DNA of 17,323 bases from 13-2-20CM-68-14 sp035640035. GTDB taxonomy: Bacteria > Actinomycetota > Thermoleophilia > Gaiellales > Gaiellaceae. Numbering within the stretch: position 1 is the first letter of the stretch; each line of letters starts with the position of its first letter. Shown piece by piece: positions 6,889-13,713 of the stretch. The position numbers were made by a program, and so were the translations under genes. The stretch is taken from contig DASQWX010000180.1 in NCBI GenBank assembly GCA_035640035.1, forward strand, positions 1 to 17,323. The letters are read 5' to 3'. The notes under the pieces are model-generated. The model saw only the letters and a list, made by a program, of their open reading frames with translations. It was not told the origin of the DNA and searched no databases.

Positions 6889-7575
6889 CTACTTGAAGAT
6901 GTTGACGGCGCGGGCCGCGACGAGCAGCACCGTCAGAGACGAAATCGCCGATTCGGACAGCATCAGCAGCTTCGCCCGGCGGGTGAGCGGCATCGCGTCC
7001 GTGGGGCTGAAGGCGATCGAGTTCGTGAACGAGACGTAGACGTAGTCGGCAAGCTCGGGCCGCCACCGGCGGGGAGCCAGTCGCGGGTTCTCCATCTGCG
7101 GGAACTGAAAGTCCGGCAGCGGCGAGTCGTGCCGCAGCCTGCGCACGGGGCCGCCGCGGTCGACCTCCCAGAACCAGAGGCCGTAGGTCAGCACGTTGGT
7201 TCCCCAGAGCGTCATCGCCTTGAGCAGCAGCTGGGCTCCGCTCGTCTCGGTCCCGCGGATGAGCGAGGCGAGAACGGCCACGAGCAGCAAGGCGTTGGCG
7301 AGGCTGATGACCGCAAGCAGTCCGAGCGCGAACGCGCGCCGGAGACCCATCTGCTCGAGCTGTCGACGCGACCGACCCCACGCCAGTGCGACCACGAGCC
7401 CGACCTCGAACGGAATCGGGATCAGCCAGACCCACCACGGCAGGTCCCAGAGCTTCCAGTGCTGCGAGCGGCTGACGACGGCAAGCAGCAGCTGAAAGGC
7501 GATCACGAGCGCGATCGCCGGTGCAGCCTCCCAGCGCGCTTCGCGCTCTTCCTCGCGCAGGGCGTAACTCGCCAC
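6889..7575 (-). CDS. DUF1345-like integral membrane protein
   Basis: This 228-residue protein has five or six hydrophobic segments (about 17-36, 45-66, 83-106, 117-136, perhaps 178-192, and 205-226). The region MTLWGTNVLTYGLWFWEVDRGGP (121-143) and the near-C-terminal YVYVSFTNSIAFSPTDAMPL followed by AARAVNIFK are characteristic of a widespread actinobacterial membrane family related to DUF1345. Its function is not established, although the short polar loop between two helices has been compared with ion-channel pores. I chose GTG 7575 (VASYALREEE); the frame is open further upstream, but that part is arginine-rich low-complexity sequence overlapping the preceding gene. It is the last gene of the minus-strand cluster with the DksA/TraR-like gene, 47 bases after the 78-residue protein gene. 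Confidence 0.8.
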   Translation of the reverse strand: MASYALREEEREARWEAAPAIALVIAFQLLLAVVSRSQHWKLWDLPWWVWLIPIPFEVGLVVALAWGRSRRQLEQMGLRRAFALGLLAVISLANALLLVAVLASLIRGTETSGAQLLLKAMTLWGTNVLTYGLWFWEVDRGGPVRRLRHDSPLPDFQFPQMENPRLAPRRWRPELADYVYVSFTNSIAFSPTDAMPLTRRAKLLMLSESAISSLTVLLVAARAVNIFK

Positions 7576-7622
7576 GCGCGAATTGTGCGGGCCGGAATCG
7601 GACGGCCCGCAGAGCCGTCTCG

Positions 7623-7859
7623 TTACGCGCGCGCTCCCGCGTCGACCCAATCCTGAAAGACGGCGATCTGCTCCTCCGACCAGGCGCCGTCGCAGGGCAT
7701 CGTCCCGTCGCGGAGACGTCCGAGGATGGCATCGCTGTTTTGGGCGACCTCGTCGCGTGACCAGAGGTCGAACGCCCATTTCATCGACTCCCGGTCGCGC
7801 TCCCGGAAGAGCGGCTTGATCTGCTGCTCGAAGCTGGTCGGCTCGCCGGTCGCAGACAC
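7623..7859 (-). CDS. Conserved 78-residue protein of unknown function (MPCDGxW motif)
   Basis: The protein has the pattern SFEQQIKPLFRERDRESMKWAFDL (9-32, at the N-terminus), a central helix NSDAILGRLRDG, then MPCDGAW (54-60) and FQDWVDAGA (68-76). I recall this pattern from short hypothetical proteins in many soil bacteria. The layout (IKPLF, MPC/W, then a W-centred helix) resembles the edges of a cytochrome c-type domain, but no CxxCH haem motif is present, so that likeness is probably structural at most. It is cytosolic as far as can be seen. It starts at GTG 7859 with gaggg just upstream, only 12 bases after the stop of the DksA/TraR-like gene, so the two are surely co-transcribed. No function is assigned. 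Confidence 0.75.
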   Translation of the reverse strand: MSATGEPTSFEQQIKPLFRERDRESMKWAFDLWSRDEVAQNSDAILGRLRDGTMPCDGAWSEEQIAVFQDWVDAGARA

Positions 7860-7871
7860 TCGAGCCCTCGC

Positions 7872-8195
7872 CTAGCGTGCCTCTTCTTCGACGGTCCGCT
7901 CGGCCGTCGGGATCGCCTCGAGGCGCTCGTCCGGAATCGGCTTTCCGCTCAAGACCGAGAGGCCGTAGGTTCCCGCGGCCAGACGCGCCTCGGCGCGTTC
8001 GACCGCGGCGAGCTCTTCGCGCAGGTCATCTGCTCGTCCCGCGTCGAGCTCGTCCTGGTAGAGCTCCGAAGCCAGGTTCCCGGGGTCCTGGTCGTCCGCC
8101 TCCTCGCCGGTGTCCTGATGGCGGAGTCGAGCCAACGCTCTCTCGATCCGAGCTCGCTCCGCAGCCAGGAGCTCACGTGCCCGCTCTGGATCCAT
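7872..8195 (-). CDS. DksA/TraR-like coiled-coil protein lacking zinc-finger cysteines
   Basis: This 107-residue protein has a long N-terminal coiled coil (about 1-73) with an acidic tip (EEADDQDPGNLASELYQDEL), followed by the remnant of a DksA/TraR-type C-terminal domain: GTYGLSVLSGKPIPDERLEAIP. In the family this reads YGxCxxCGxPI...CxxC. Here the four cysteine positions are S80, S83, T101 and E104, so no zinc can be bound. DksA and TraR bind in the RNA polymerase secondary channel and tune initiation, often with ppGpp. This member keeps the coiled coil and the acidic tip, so polymerase binding is possible but unproven. Zinc-less relatives occur in actinobacteria. A -10-like TAGCGT lies six bases before the ATG, so the transcript is probably leaderless. 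It heads the three-gene minus-strand cluster. Confidence 0.8.
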   Translation of the reverse strand: MDPERARELLAAERARIERALARLRHQDTGEEADDQDPGNLASELYQDELDAGRADDLREELAAVERAEARLAAGTYGLSVLSGKPIPDERLEAIPTAERTVEEEAR

Positions 8196-8198
8196 GCG

Positions 8199-8223
8199 GC
8201 CACGCTAGCCGAAGTCGCGTGGC
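8199..8223. repeat. Perfect 7-bp inverted repeat in a divergent intergenic region
   Basis: GCCACGC (8199-8205) and GCGTGGC (8217-8223), 11 bases apart, lie between the divergent DksA/TraR-like and flavin reductase genes. The left arm overlaps the minus-strand -10 hexamer at 8202-8207. The arms are spaced for a dimeric regulator, so this is a candidate shared operator. No known regulator is matched. Confidence 0.35.
8202..8207 (-). promoter_or_regulatory. Putative -10 box for the DksA/TraR-like gene
   Basis: The minus strand reads TAGCGT, six bases before the ATG at 8195, consistent with a leaderless transcript. The hexamer lies within an inverted repeat. Confidence 0.4.
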
Positions 8224-8240
8224 AGTCGCCAGGTGCGCAG

Positions 8241-8246
8241 TAGGGT
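8241..8246 (+). promoter_or_regulatory. Putative -10 box for the flavin reductase gene
   Basis: TAGGGT lies 12 bases before the ATG at 8259. No Shine-Dalgarno sequence intervenes, so a very short leader is likely. No convincing -35 is visible. Confidence 0.4.
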
Positions 8247-8258
8247 CAACCACCACGC

Positions 8259-8885
8259 ATGACGAAGACCCTTAAGATCGTCGGACTTGGCGGCTCGCTG
8301 GCCCGGATCTCGAAGAGCCGCGCAGCTTTGCGTGTGGCGCTCGAAGGAGCCGCGAGTGCGGGCGCCGAGACGACGCTGCTGGATCTCCGTGAGCTCGACT
8401 TGCCGATGTACAGCCCTGACGACGATCGCCCGACCGAGGCCGCCGCGCGACTGATCGAGGCGTGCTACGGCGCCGACGGGATGCTTTGGAGCAGTCCCAT
8501 GTACCAGGGGACGATCTCGGGCGCGTTCAAGAACGCGCTCGACTGGCTCCACCTGCTCGGAACGAGGGAGCCGCCTTATCTTCACGACACCGTCGTTGGA
8601 TTGATCAGCGCGGCGGGCGGAACCCAAGGTCTGCAGGCGATCAACACGATGGAGTTCGCGACTCGCGCACTCCGCGCCTGGGCCGTCCCGTATGTCGTTC
8701 CGGTCGCGGCTGCGGCCCGTGTCTTCGATCCGGCCGGCCAAGTGCTGGACGAAGGGATCGAGACGCAGCTCCGGATGCTCGGCAGCGAAGTCCTTCGGGT
8801 CGCCGGACGATTCGCCGCCGACAGCTCGCTCCACCGTGCAAGTGAATGCGACCAGGCCGCCGAGCGCGTCGCCGCTGCGCGATAG
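8259..8885 (+). CDS. NAD(P)H-dependent FMN reductase family protein
   Basis: This 208-residue flavodoxin-fold protein of the NADPH-dependent FMN reductase family (SsuE/ChrR-like) keeps the expected sites. The FMN phosphate loop is GGSLARISKSRAAL (11-24). The flavin contact is SSPMYQGTISGAFKNALDW (78-96), with the family's P-x-Y-x-G-x-x-x-G-x-x-KNxxDW pattern. It also has ISAAGGTQGLQA (116-127). Such enzymes use NAD(P)H to reduce FMN, quinones or similar acceptors, usually as cytosolic dimers. The length fits the family, with a slightly long C-terminal helix. It stands alone on the plus strand, divergent from the DksA/TraR-like gene. The exact acceptor cannot be inferred. Confidence 0.9.
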   Translation: MTKTLKIVGLGGSLARISKSRAALRVALEGAASAGAETTLLDLRELDLPMYSPDDDRPTEAAARLIEACYGADGMLWSSPMYQGTISGAFKNALDWLHLLGTREPPYLHDTVVGLISAAGGTQGLQAINTMEFATRALRAWAVPYVVPVAAAARVFDPAGQVLDEGIETQLRMLGSEVLRVAGRFAADSSLHRASECDQAAERVAAAR

Positions 8886-8961
8886 GTCATACCGCTCCGG
8901 CGGCCAAAGACAGCCGCGGCAGACAAGATCGAATGACGGACTGGAGAATCTTTGGTGAACG

Positions 8962-9005
8962 GGGGGCCGAGCGCTCGGAGCGAAACAGAGTCCAATCCGG
9001 CCCCC
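8962..9005 (+). repeat. 8-bp inverted repeat in the intergenic region before the importer ATPase gene
   Basis: GGGGGCCG (8962-8969) and CGGCCCCC (8998-9005) can form a perfect 8-bp stem around 28 bases, in the 216-base gap 8886-9101. It has no T tract, so it is a weak terminator candidate for the flavin reductase transcript. If the ATPase messenger starts near 9099, the stem is not in that leader. Nothing else but the promoter at 9063-9092 and a 5-bp hairpin at 8900-8917 is visible in this gap. Confidence 0.4.
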
Positions 9006-9062
9006 GCACCGTCGGCAACCCCGCCTCCGCCCGGCCCCGTCGCATTGATTGCCGGATCCGGC

Positions 9063-9092
9063 TTCGACTAATCCTGTGCGGCGGAATAGACT
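9063..9092 (+). promoter_or_regulatory. Putative promoter of the importer ATPase gene
   Basis: TTCGAC (9063-9068), an 18-base spacer and TAGACT (9087-9092), nine bases before the ATG at 9102. Both hexamers resemble the primary-sigma consensus, and the spacing predicts a start point at or next to the start codon. Confidence 0.5.
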
Positions 9093-9101
9093 CGGCCGAG
9101 G

Positions 9102-10199
9102 ATGCTGGAGCAGACGCGCTCGGCGATCGGCCTCGTCGATGTCAGCAAACGCTTCGGCGGCGTCAGCGCAGTCGATGACGTGTCGCTCGAGATCGGCGAC
9201 GGCGAATTCTTCTCGCTGCTCGGGCCGAGCGGATGCGGCAAGACGACGACGCTTCGCATGATTGCGGGCTTCGAGCGGCCGGATACGGGCCACATCGTGC
9301 TTCAGGGCGACGACGTGACCGACGTCCCGGCCAACCGCCGAGCAGTGAACATGGTGTTCCAGCAGTACGCGCTATTTCCGCACATGTCCGTATACGACAA
9401 CGTCGCGTTCGGCTTGAAGGTGAAGCGCGTGCCTCGGTCCGAGCACCGGGAGCGGGTGCAGGGGATGCTGCGCGTCGTCTCGCTCGAGGGACTCGACCGT
9501 CGCCGTGCCCGGCAGCTCTCGGGCGGCCAGCAACAACGGGTTGCACTGGCGCGCGCGCTCGTGAACCGCCCGGCTGCTCTGCTCCTCGACGAGCCGCTCG
9601 GCGCCCTCGACGTGAAGCTCCGCAAGCAGATGCAGCTCGAGCTCAAGCGGATCCAGAACGAGCTCGGGACGACGTTCGTGTACGTGACGCACGATCAGGA
9701 AGAGGCGCTTGCGATGTCCGATCGGATCGCGGTCATGAACGGCGGCCGGGTCGAGCAGATCGGTACGCCACGCGAGATCTACGAGCGGCCGCAGACCGCG
9801 TTCGTCGCCGACTTCATCGGCTCGCTCAACGCGCTCGACCTCCGGATCGACGAGCTCGTGGGTGCAAACGCAGTGATGCGGCTCGGCGAGGCGGAGCGCC
9901 TCGTTGTCCCGGTCGGCCCCGGCCATCGGCCCGGCGACAACATCCGCGTCGCGGTGCGCCCCGAGCGGGTCCAGATCGCACCGGCGGGAAACCCCCTGCT
10001 GAACGGCGGCTCGCGCCTGGAGGGCACGGTCGCCGAGGTCGTCTTCCTCGGCATGTACACCCAGTTCCACGTCGACACCCAAGCGGGACGGCTCGTCTCG
10101 CACCGTCTCGCCGACGAGCCTCTCCGCGCGCTCGAAACCGGGTCGCGCGTCTCGCTCTCGTGGGAGCCCGAGCAGGCGTCCCTGCTCGGCAGCGACTAG
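9102..10199 (+). CDS. potA: ABC importer ATPase, polyamine (PotA) type
   Basis: This 365-residue protein has a full nucleotide-binding domain and a C-terminal TOBE domain (about 280-355), as in PotA and related ATPases. It shows Walker A GPSGCGKTT (41-49), Q-loop VFQQYALFPH (85-94), signature LSGGQQQR (139-146), Walker B LLLDEP (160-165) and H-loop H197 (VTHDQEEALAMSD). It powers import through the two permeases encoded on the opposite strand. Its length and the P-loop region SLLGPSGCGKTTTLR are standard for PotA. The strand arrangement is odd: it is transcribed from its own promoter towards the permease operon and ends two bases from it. The gene symbol reflects family type; the cargo could be another small cation or amine. 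Confidence 0.9.
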   Translation: MLEQTRSAIGLVDVSKRFGGVSAVDDVSLEIGDGEFFSLLGPSGCGKTTTLRMIAGFERPDTGHIVLQGDDVTDVPANRRAVNMVFQQYALFPHMSVYDNVAFGLKVKRVPRSEHRERVQGMLRVVSLEGLDRRRARQLSGGQQQRVALARALVNRPAALLLDEPLGALDVKLRKQMQLELKRIQNELGTTFVYVTHDQEEALAMSDRIAVMNGGRVEQIGTPREIYERPQTAFVADFIGSLNALDLRIDELVGANAVMRLGEAERLVVPVGPGHRPGDNIRVAVRPERVQIAPAGNPLLNGGSRLEGTVAEVVFLGMYTQFHVDTQAGRLVSHRLADEPLRALETGSRVSLSWEPEQASLLGSD

Positions 10200-10204
10200 T
10201 ACTA
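10197..10204. other. Palindrome carrying the stop codons of two convergent genes
   Basis: TAGTACTA is its own reverse complement. It supplies the TAG of the ATPase gene (10197-10199) and the TAG of the permease gene on the other strand (10204-10202). No hairpin terminator separates the two genes. Confidence 0.9.
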
Positions 10205-11017
10205 AGTCTCCAGCGAGGCGAACCGGCGCTCGGCAATCCTCCGTCCGACCTCGGCGCCGACAACGACGACGAGCGAGAGGACGAGCACGACGACCGCGAC
10301 GGCGATCACCTGCGGGAGCTGGTTGGGAAAGCGGAGCGCCGAGTAGAGGTAGATCGGGAACGTGACCCGAGTCCCGACCACGAACGAGGCGACCGCGTAC
10401 TCGTCGAACGACGTCGTGAACGCGATCAGAAAAGACGAGACGATTGCGGGCAGGATCAGCGGCAGGGTGATCGAGCGGAACGTGCGCAGCCGGCTTGCCC
10501 CGAGGTCGAAGGCCGCCTCCTCCAACGAGACGTCGATCTGGTCGAGGCGCGGCACCAGGACGAGGATCGTGTAGGGCAGGCTGATGACTATGTGCCCGAT
10601 CACGACCGTCAGGAGCGAGCGTGGGACCCCGATCGTGTGGAAGAGGAGCAGCAGCGAGATCCCAAAGACGACGTAGGGGATCACGAGCGGGCTCAACAGC
10701 AGTGCCGACACCGCCGACTTGCCGCGGAAGCGACGCCGGGTCAAGGCGATCGAGGCGAGTACGCCGAGCACGACGGCTCCCACGCTCGAGAGCGCGGCGA
10801 TGATCGCGCTCGTCTCGAGAGCTCCTCTCAGGTCGGAGTTGACGAGAAACTCGTGGTACCAGTGCAACGTGAAGCCGGAGAGCGGGAACGAGGGCACCGC
10901 CGAATCGTTGAACGAGAAGATCAGCAAGATCACGATCGGCGCGTACAGGAACGCGACGACGAGGAGGAAGAACACGCGCAGCAGCCGGGCCCCGTTCTTC
11001 GAGAGCGCGACGTCCAT
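10202..11017 (-). CDS. potC: ABC importer permease, PotC/PotI type
   Basis: This 271-residue inner-membrane permease has six hydrophobic segments, beginning at about 15-35 (FFLLVVAFLYAPIVILLIFSF). The cytoplasmic EAA loop EEAAFDLGASRLRTFRSITLPLILP (166-190) contacts the ATPase. The short N-terminus and the FNDS motif after the first helix (36-39) are hallmarks of the PotC/PotI subgroup. I start it at ATG 11017, which overlaps by one base the stop of the upstream permease (TGATG), so translation is coupled. A much longer frame reaching back to 11524 is an out-of-frame reading of that permease. It forms the membrane channel with the PotB-like subunit. It is the last gene of the minus-strand operon. 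Confidence 0.92.
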   Translation of the reverse strand: MDVALSKNGARLLRVFFLLVVAFLYAPIVILLIFSFNDSAVPSFPLSGFTLHWYHEFLVNSDLRGALETSAIIAALSSVGAVVLGVLASIALTRRRFRGKSAVSALLLSPLVIPYVVFGISLLLLFHTIGVPRSLLTVVIGHIVISLPYTILVLVPRLDQIDVSLEEAAFDLGASRLRTFRSITLPLILPAIVSSFLIAFTTSFDEYAVASFVVGTRVTFPIYLYSALRFPNQLPQVIAVAVVVLVLSLVVVVGAEVGRRIAERRFASLET

Positions 11018-11925
11018 CAGTCGGCCGCGACCTGCCGAGGTTGGAGGAAGCGCGCGAAGACGACGGTGAGGACCGCGACGATTCCGAGCAGGAAGATCGC
11101 CAGCACGGAGCCCGTCTCCCAATCGGGAAAACCGGTCCCGAACAGGTCGACGATCTGGTTGCCGTACATGTAGCCGTTGGCGCCGCCGACGAGTGACGGC
11201 GTCACGAATTCGCCCAGCGTCGGGATGAAGACGAAGAGGAATGCAGCGACGACACCGGGCAGGGAGAGCGGCAGGGTGACGCGCCAGAAGGCCTGGAGAC
11301 GGCTCGCGCCGAGGTCGCTCGCCGCCTCGAGCAGCCGCCGGTCGAGGCTCTCGAGCGAGACGAAGATCGGGAGGGCCACGAACGGGAGCCAGATGTAACC
11401 CAGCACCAGCATGACCGCGAACCGGCTGTACAGCAGCTGAGAGATGGGGTGGTCGGGATCGCGGAGCCCGGTCCAGAAGAAGAACGTGTTGATGACGCCC
11501 TGGTTCCCGAGGATCACCTTCCAAGCGAGCACGCGCAGCAGGTAGCTCGTCAGGAAGGGGGCAATCAGCAGCAGGAGGAGCACGTACTTCCGCTTCGTCC
11601 CGGACAGCGCCAGGTAGTACGCGAGCGGGTAGGCGAGCAGGACGATGACCGCCGAAACCGTCAGCGACATCTTCACCGACTTCCAGAACAGCGAGAGGTA
11701 GATCGAGCTGTGGAGGAAGTCGTGCCAGGCCCGGAGCGTGAACCCGTGCGGGCCTGGGTACAGCGAGTAGACGTCGAAGCTATAGGCGGCGACGATCGCG
11801 ATCGGGACGAGGAAGAAGGCGCCGAGCCAGGCCAGGGGCAGGCCGAGCAGCGTCGGCGTCGTCAGGTCGAGCCGCAGTCGTTTCCGGCGGAGGCTCGGCT
11901 GTCTGCCGGCCTCGGCGACGGCCAT
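11017..11925 (-). CDS. potB: ABC importer permease, PotB/PotH type
   Basis: This 302-residue permease has six membrane segments; the first is at about 25-48 (LLGLPLAWLGAFFLVPIAIV). An external loop follows, with YSLYPGPHGFTLRAWHDF, where PotB/PotH proteins carry a related sequence. The EAA loop EAASDLGASRLQAFWRVTLP (200-219) is intact. Next come the subgroup's FIPTLGEFVTPSLVGG (233-248) and the MYGNQI segment (254-258). The basic N-terminus (SLRRKRLRL) fits a cytoplasmic start. ATG 11925 lies 20 bases after the binding-protein stop, with only a weak ribosome-binding site, so it relies on translation from upstream. It pairs with the downstream PotC-like protein. Confidence 0.92.
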   Translation of the reverse strand: MAVAEAGRQPSLRRKRLRLDLTTPTLLGLPLAWLGAFFLVPIAIVAAYSFDVYSLYPGPHGFTLRAWHDFLHSSIYLSLFWKSVKMSLTVSAVIVLLAYPLAYYLALSGTKRKYVLLLLLIAPFLTSYLLRVLAWKVILGNQGVINTFFFWTGLRDPDHPISQLLYSRFAVMLVLGYIWLPFVALPIFVSLESLDRRLLEAASDLGASRLQAFWRVTLPLSLPGVVAAFLFVFIPTLGEFVTPSLVGGANGYMYGNQIVDLFGTGFPDWETGSVLAIFLLGIVAVLTVVFARFLQPRQVAAD

Positions 11926-11945
11926 CGTCTGTCAGCGAGCCGTCG

Positions 11946-13058
11946 TCAGGAGGCCTTCACCTCTTCCCACATTCTGGCGTAGATCGCCCGGCGCGGGATG
12001 TCGCGGTCGAGGTGGCAGTAGGGTTCGGTGACGGCCTTCGGGTTGGTCAGCTGTAGTGCTTTCAAGAGGTCGCTCGAGGCGGGCCGGGCCAGCCTGTTTG
12101 CATGGCCGTAGCCATAGTTGTCTTCCAGCCACTTGGCCGAGCGTTTCGAGCTCCACGCATTGACGTAGGCATGGGCGAGGCCCTGCCGAGGCGTTCCCTT
12201 GAGGAGCATGAACATGCCGACCCAGGCGATCGGCTTCTCCTTCGGGCGCATGTAGACAACCTTCAGCTTCTTGTTCTTCATCTGGACCCAGTCGTTCGGC
12301 CAGGCGTATGCGATCCAGAGGTCGCCGGAGCCGAAGGCCTCCCAGAGGTTGGTCTCGGACGACCAGATCAGACGGACGTTCTTTTTCTTCTTGATCAGGA
12401 ACTGCTGGGACTTCTTCAGCTGGGCATCGCTCTGGCGCCACGGCCTGTCAAACCCGAGATACAGACCGGCGACCGTCAACATGTTGAGATCGTCGAACCA
12501 GGCGATTCGCCCCTTGTAGCGGTCATCGAAGAGCAGACCCCACGAGCGGGCTCTCGGCCTCACCTTGTCGCTCCGGTAGAGGATCGCGTCGAAGCCCCAG
12601 TCGTTGGGGATGCCATATTGCTTCCCCTTGTACTGCCCGGCCTTGACCATGAACTGGTTCAGCTGCTTGAAGTTCGGAATCAGCTTTGGGTTCCAGGGCT
12701 GGACGAGGCCGCTCGCCGCGAAGTACTTGACCCAGCCGACGTAGGGCCGGAAGAGGTCCGGCTTGAGCCCGGCGTGGATCTTCGCCAGCGCATCTGACTC
12801 ATTCGTCATGTAGGTGAATTGCGGCTTGTTCTTCGGGTGCGCCTTCACATAAGCCGAGAACATTGCCTGGCCGCCGTCGTTTCCGTAACCGGCCCAGTCG
12901 AGCACCTTGAGCCGGCCCGACTCCGCGCCGAGCCCGGCGAGCGCGGCCTGCGCCGCGTCGAGGCGGCCCCCCAGGATCGTCGCTCCGCCTGCGGCAATCG
13001 CGAGCCGCAGGAGCTTGTCGCGGCTGAGCCGCTGCTCGATCTCCTCTTGGTGGTCCAC
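11946..13058 (-). CDS. Extracellular solute-binding protein, polyamine (PotD/PotF) family, divergent
   Basis: This 370-residue protein starts at GTG 13058, chosen because ggaggag lies just upstream; an in-frame start at 13106 would overlap the regulator gene. The N-terminus (LSRDKLLRLAIAAGGATIL) looks like an export signal, but the twin-arginine pair is replaced by R-D-K and there is no lipobox cysteine. The mature part matches PotD-type proteins: KVLDWAGY, QYGIPNDWGFDAILYRSDKV (148-166), SWGLLFDDRYKGRIAWFDD (172-190) and WIAYAWPNDW (248-257). The protein is unusually lysine-rich for this GC-rich window (for example K223-K226). In PotD, a W-x-D site near the end of the second lobe binds an amine; here the matching stretch reads AWVGMF, without the acid. 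The ligand is therefore uncertain. It sits between the regulator and the permeases. Confidence 0.88.
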   Translation of the reverse strand: MDHQEEIEQRLSRDKLLRLAIAAGGATILGGRLDAAQAALAGLGAESGRLKVLDWAGYGNDGGQAMFSAYVKAHPKNKPQFTYMTNESDALAKIHAGLKPDLFRPYVGWVKYFAASGLVQPWNPKLIPNFKQLNQFMVKAGQYKGKQYGIPNDWGFDAILYRSDKVRPRARSWGLLFDDRYKGRIAWFDDLNMLTVAGLYLGFDRPWRQSDAQLKKSQQFLIKKKKNVRLIWSSETNLWEAFGSGDLWIAYAWPNDWVQMKNKKLKVVYMRPKEKPIAWVGMFMLLKGTPRQGLAHAYVNAWSSKRSAKWLEDNYGYGHANRLARPASSDLLKALQLTNPKAVTEPYCHLDRDIPRRAIYARMWEEVKAS

Positions 13059-13078
13059 TGCCTCTCCTCCTTCTCCCC

Positions 13079-13654
13079 CTAGTAGCTGGGCGGGCTGATG
13101 ATCCACATCACTTCGGCAAGCTCGGGCCCGACGTTGGAGATGCGATGCGGGGTCGAGCTGCGGTAGTCGATGCTGTCCCCGCGCTCGAGCTCGAAGATCT
13201 CGCCCCCGAGCTCGAGCTGCACGGTTCCGGAGAGCACGACGAACAGCTCCTCGGAATCGCCGTGGGCGTACGGTTGCTCACCCGTCGATCCGCCGATATC
13301 GAGCTCCCCCGCGAAGACCTCGAGGTGGTGGAGGGGCCGGGGCGTCAGGAGCAGCTTCCTGCCGAGGATTCCGAACGAGAGCGCCGGCCGCTCGTCCCGG
13401 CGGAGCACCCGCGGGCCCGGGACGCCGTCGGGGCCAAACAAGTCCGCCATCGACACGCCGAGCGCGTCGGCGATCCGCCGGAGTGATGCGATGCTCGCGC
13501 TCGAGCGGCCGCGCTCGACTTGGCTCAGGAAGCTTTCGCTCAGCCCGGACCGTGCGGCAATCGTGCGAAGCGTGGCGCGACGGGATCGGCGGATCGCCCG
13601 GAGCCGCTCGCCGACGTCCACCTCGGTGGTTGCGTCCGGCGCGCTCGACGGCAT
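13079..13654 (-). CDS. XRE-family regulator with C-terminal cupin domain
   Basis: This 191-residue cytosolic regulator has a lambda-repressor-like helix-turn-helix at about 15-70 (GERLRAIRRSRRATLRTIAA, then GLSESFLSQVERGRSSASI) and a cupin beta-barrel at about 105-187. The cupin has H131 (YAHGDSEELFVVLSG) and H170 (STPHRISNVG), the usual positions of a metal or ligand site. Such proteins (PuuR-like) sense small molecules and control catabolic or transport genes. It heads the operon: its stop is 20 bases before the binding-protein start. The ATG has a very strong ribosome-binding site (aaggaggg). The promoter lies just upstream with an inverted repeat, so self-regulation of the whole importer operon is likely. 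The sensed ligand is inferred to be the importer's cargo. Confidence 0.92.
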   Translation of the reverse strand: MPSSAPDATTEVDVGERLRAIRRSRRATLRTIAARSGLSESFLSQVERGRSSASIASLRRIADALGVSMADLFGPDGVPGPRVLRRDERPALSFGILGRKLLLTPRPLHHLEVFAGELDIGGSTGEQPYAHGDSEELFVVLSGTVQLELGGEIFELERGDSIDYRSSTPHRISNVGPELAEVMWIISPPSY

Positions 13655-13685
13655 TCAGCCCTCCTTAGACCCCGTCGAAGAAAAA

Positions 13686-13713
13686 CTGAAGCAACTCTAA
13701 GCCGTTGCTGAAG
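13686..13713 (-). promoter_or_regulatory. Candidate operator overlapping the importer operon promoter
   Basis: AGCAAC (13690-13695) and GTTGCT (13704-13709) form a 6-bp inverted repeat with an 8-base spacer, straddling the -10 box. On the minus strand, CTTCAG also occurs twice, 22 bases apart, flanking it. This is a plausible binding site for the adjacent XRE-cupin regulator, which would block RNA polymerase there. Confidence 0.5.

Noticed and set aside
8900..8917. GCGGC/GCCGC hairpin after the flavin reductase gene
   Set aside because: It has only five base pairs, an eight-base loop and no T tract; chance is likely at this GC content.
9233..11173. 646-codon plus-strand open frame through the importer ATPase and permease genes
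   Set aside because: Its composition (Arg, Asp, Gln repeats) is that of an out-of-frame or antisense reading, and the ATPase and permease motifs lie in the other frames.
11018..11524. Upstream extension of the PotC-like permease frame
   Set aside because: The extension runs out of frame through the PotB-like gene; the TGATG overlap at 11017 fixes the true start.
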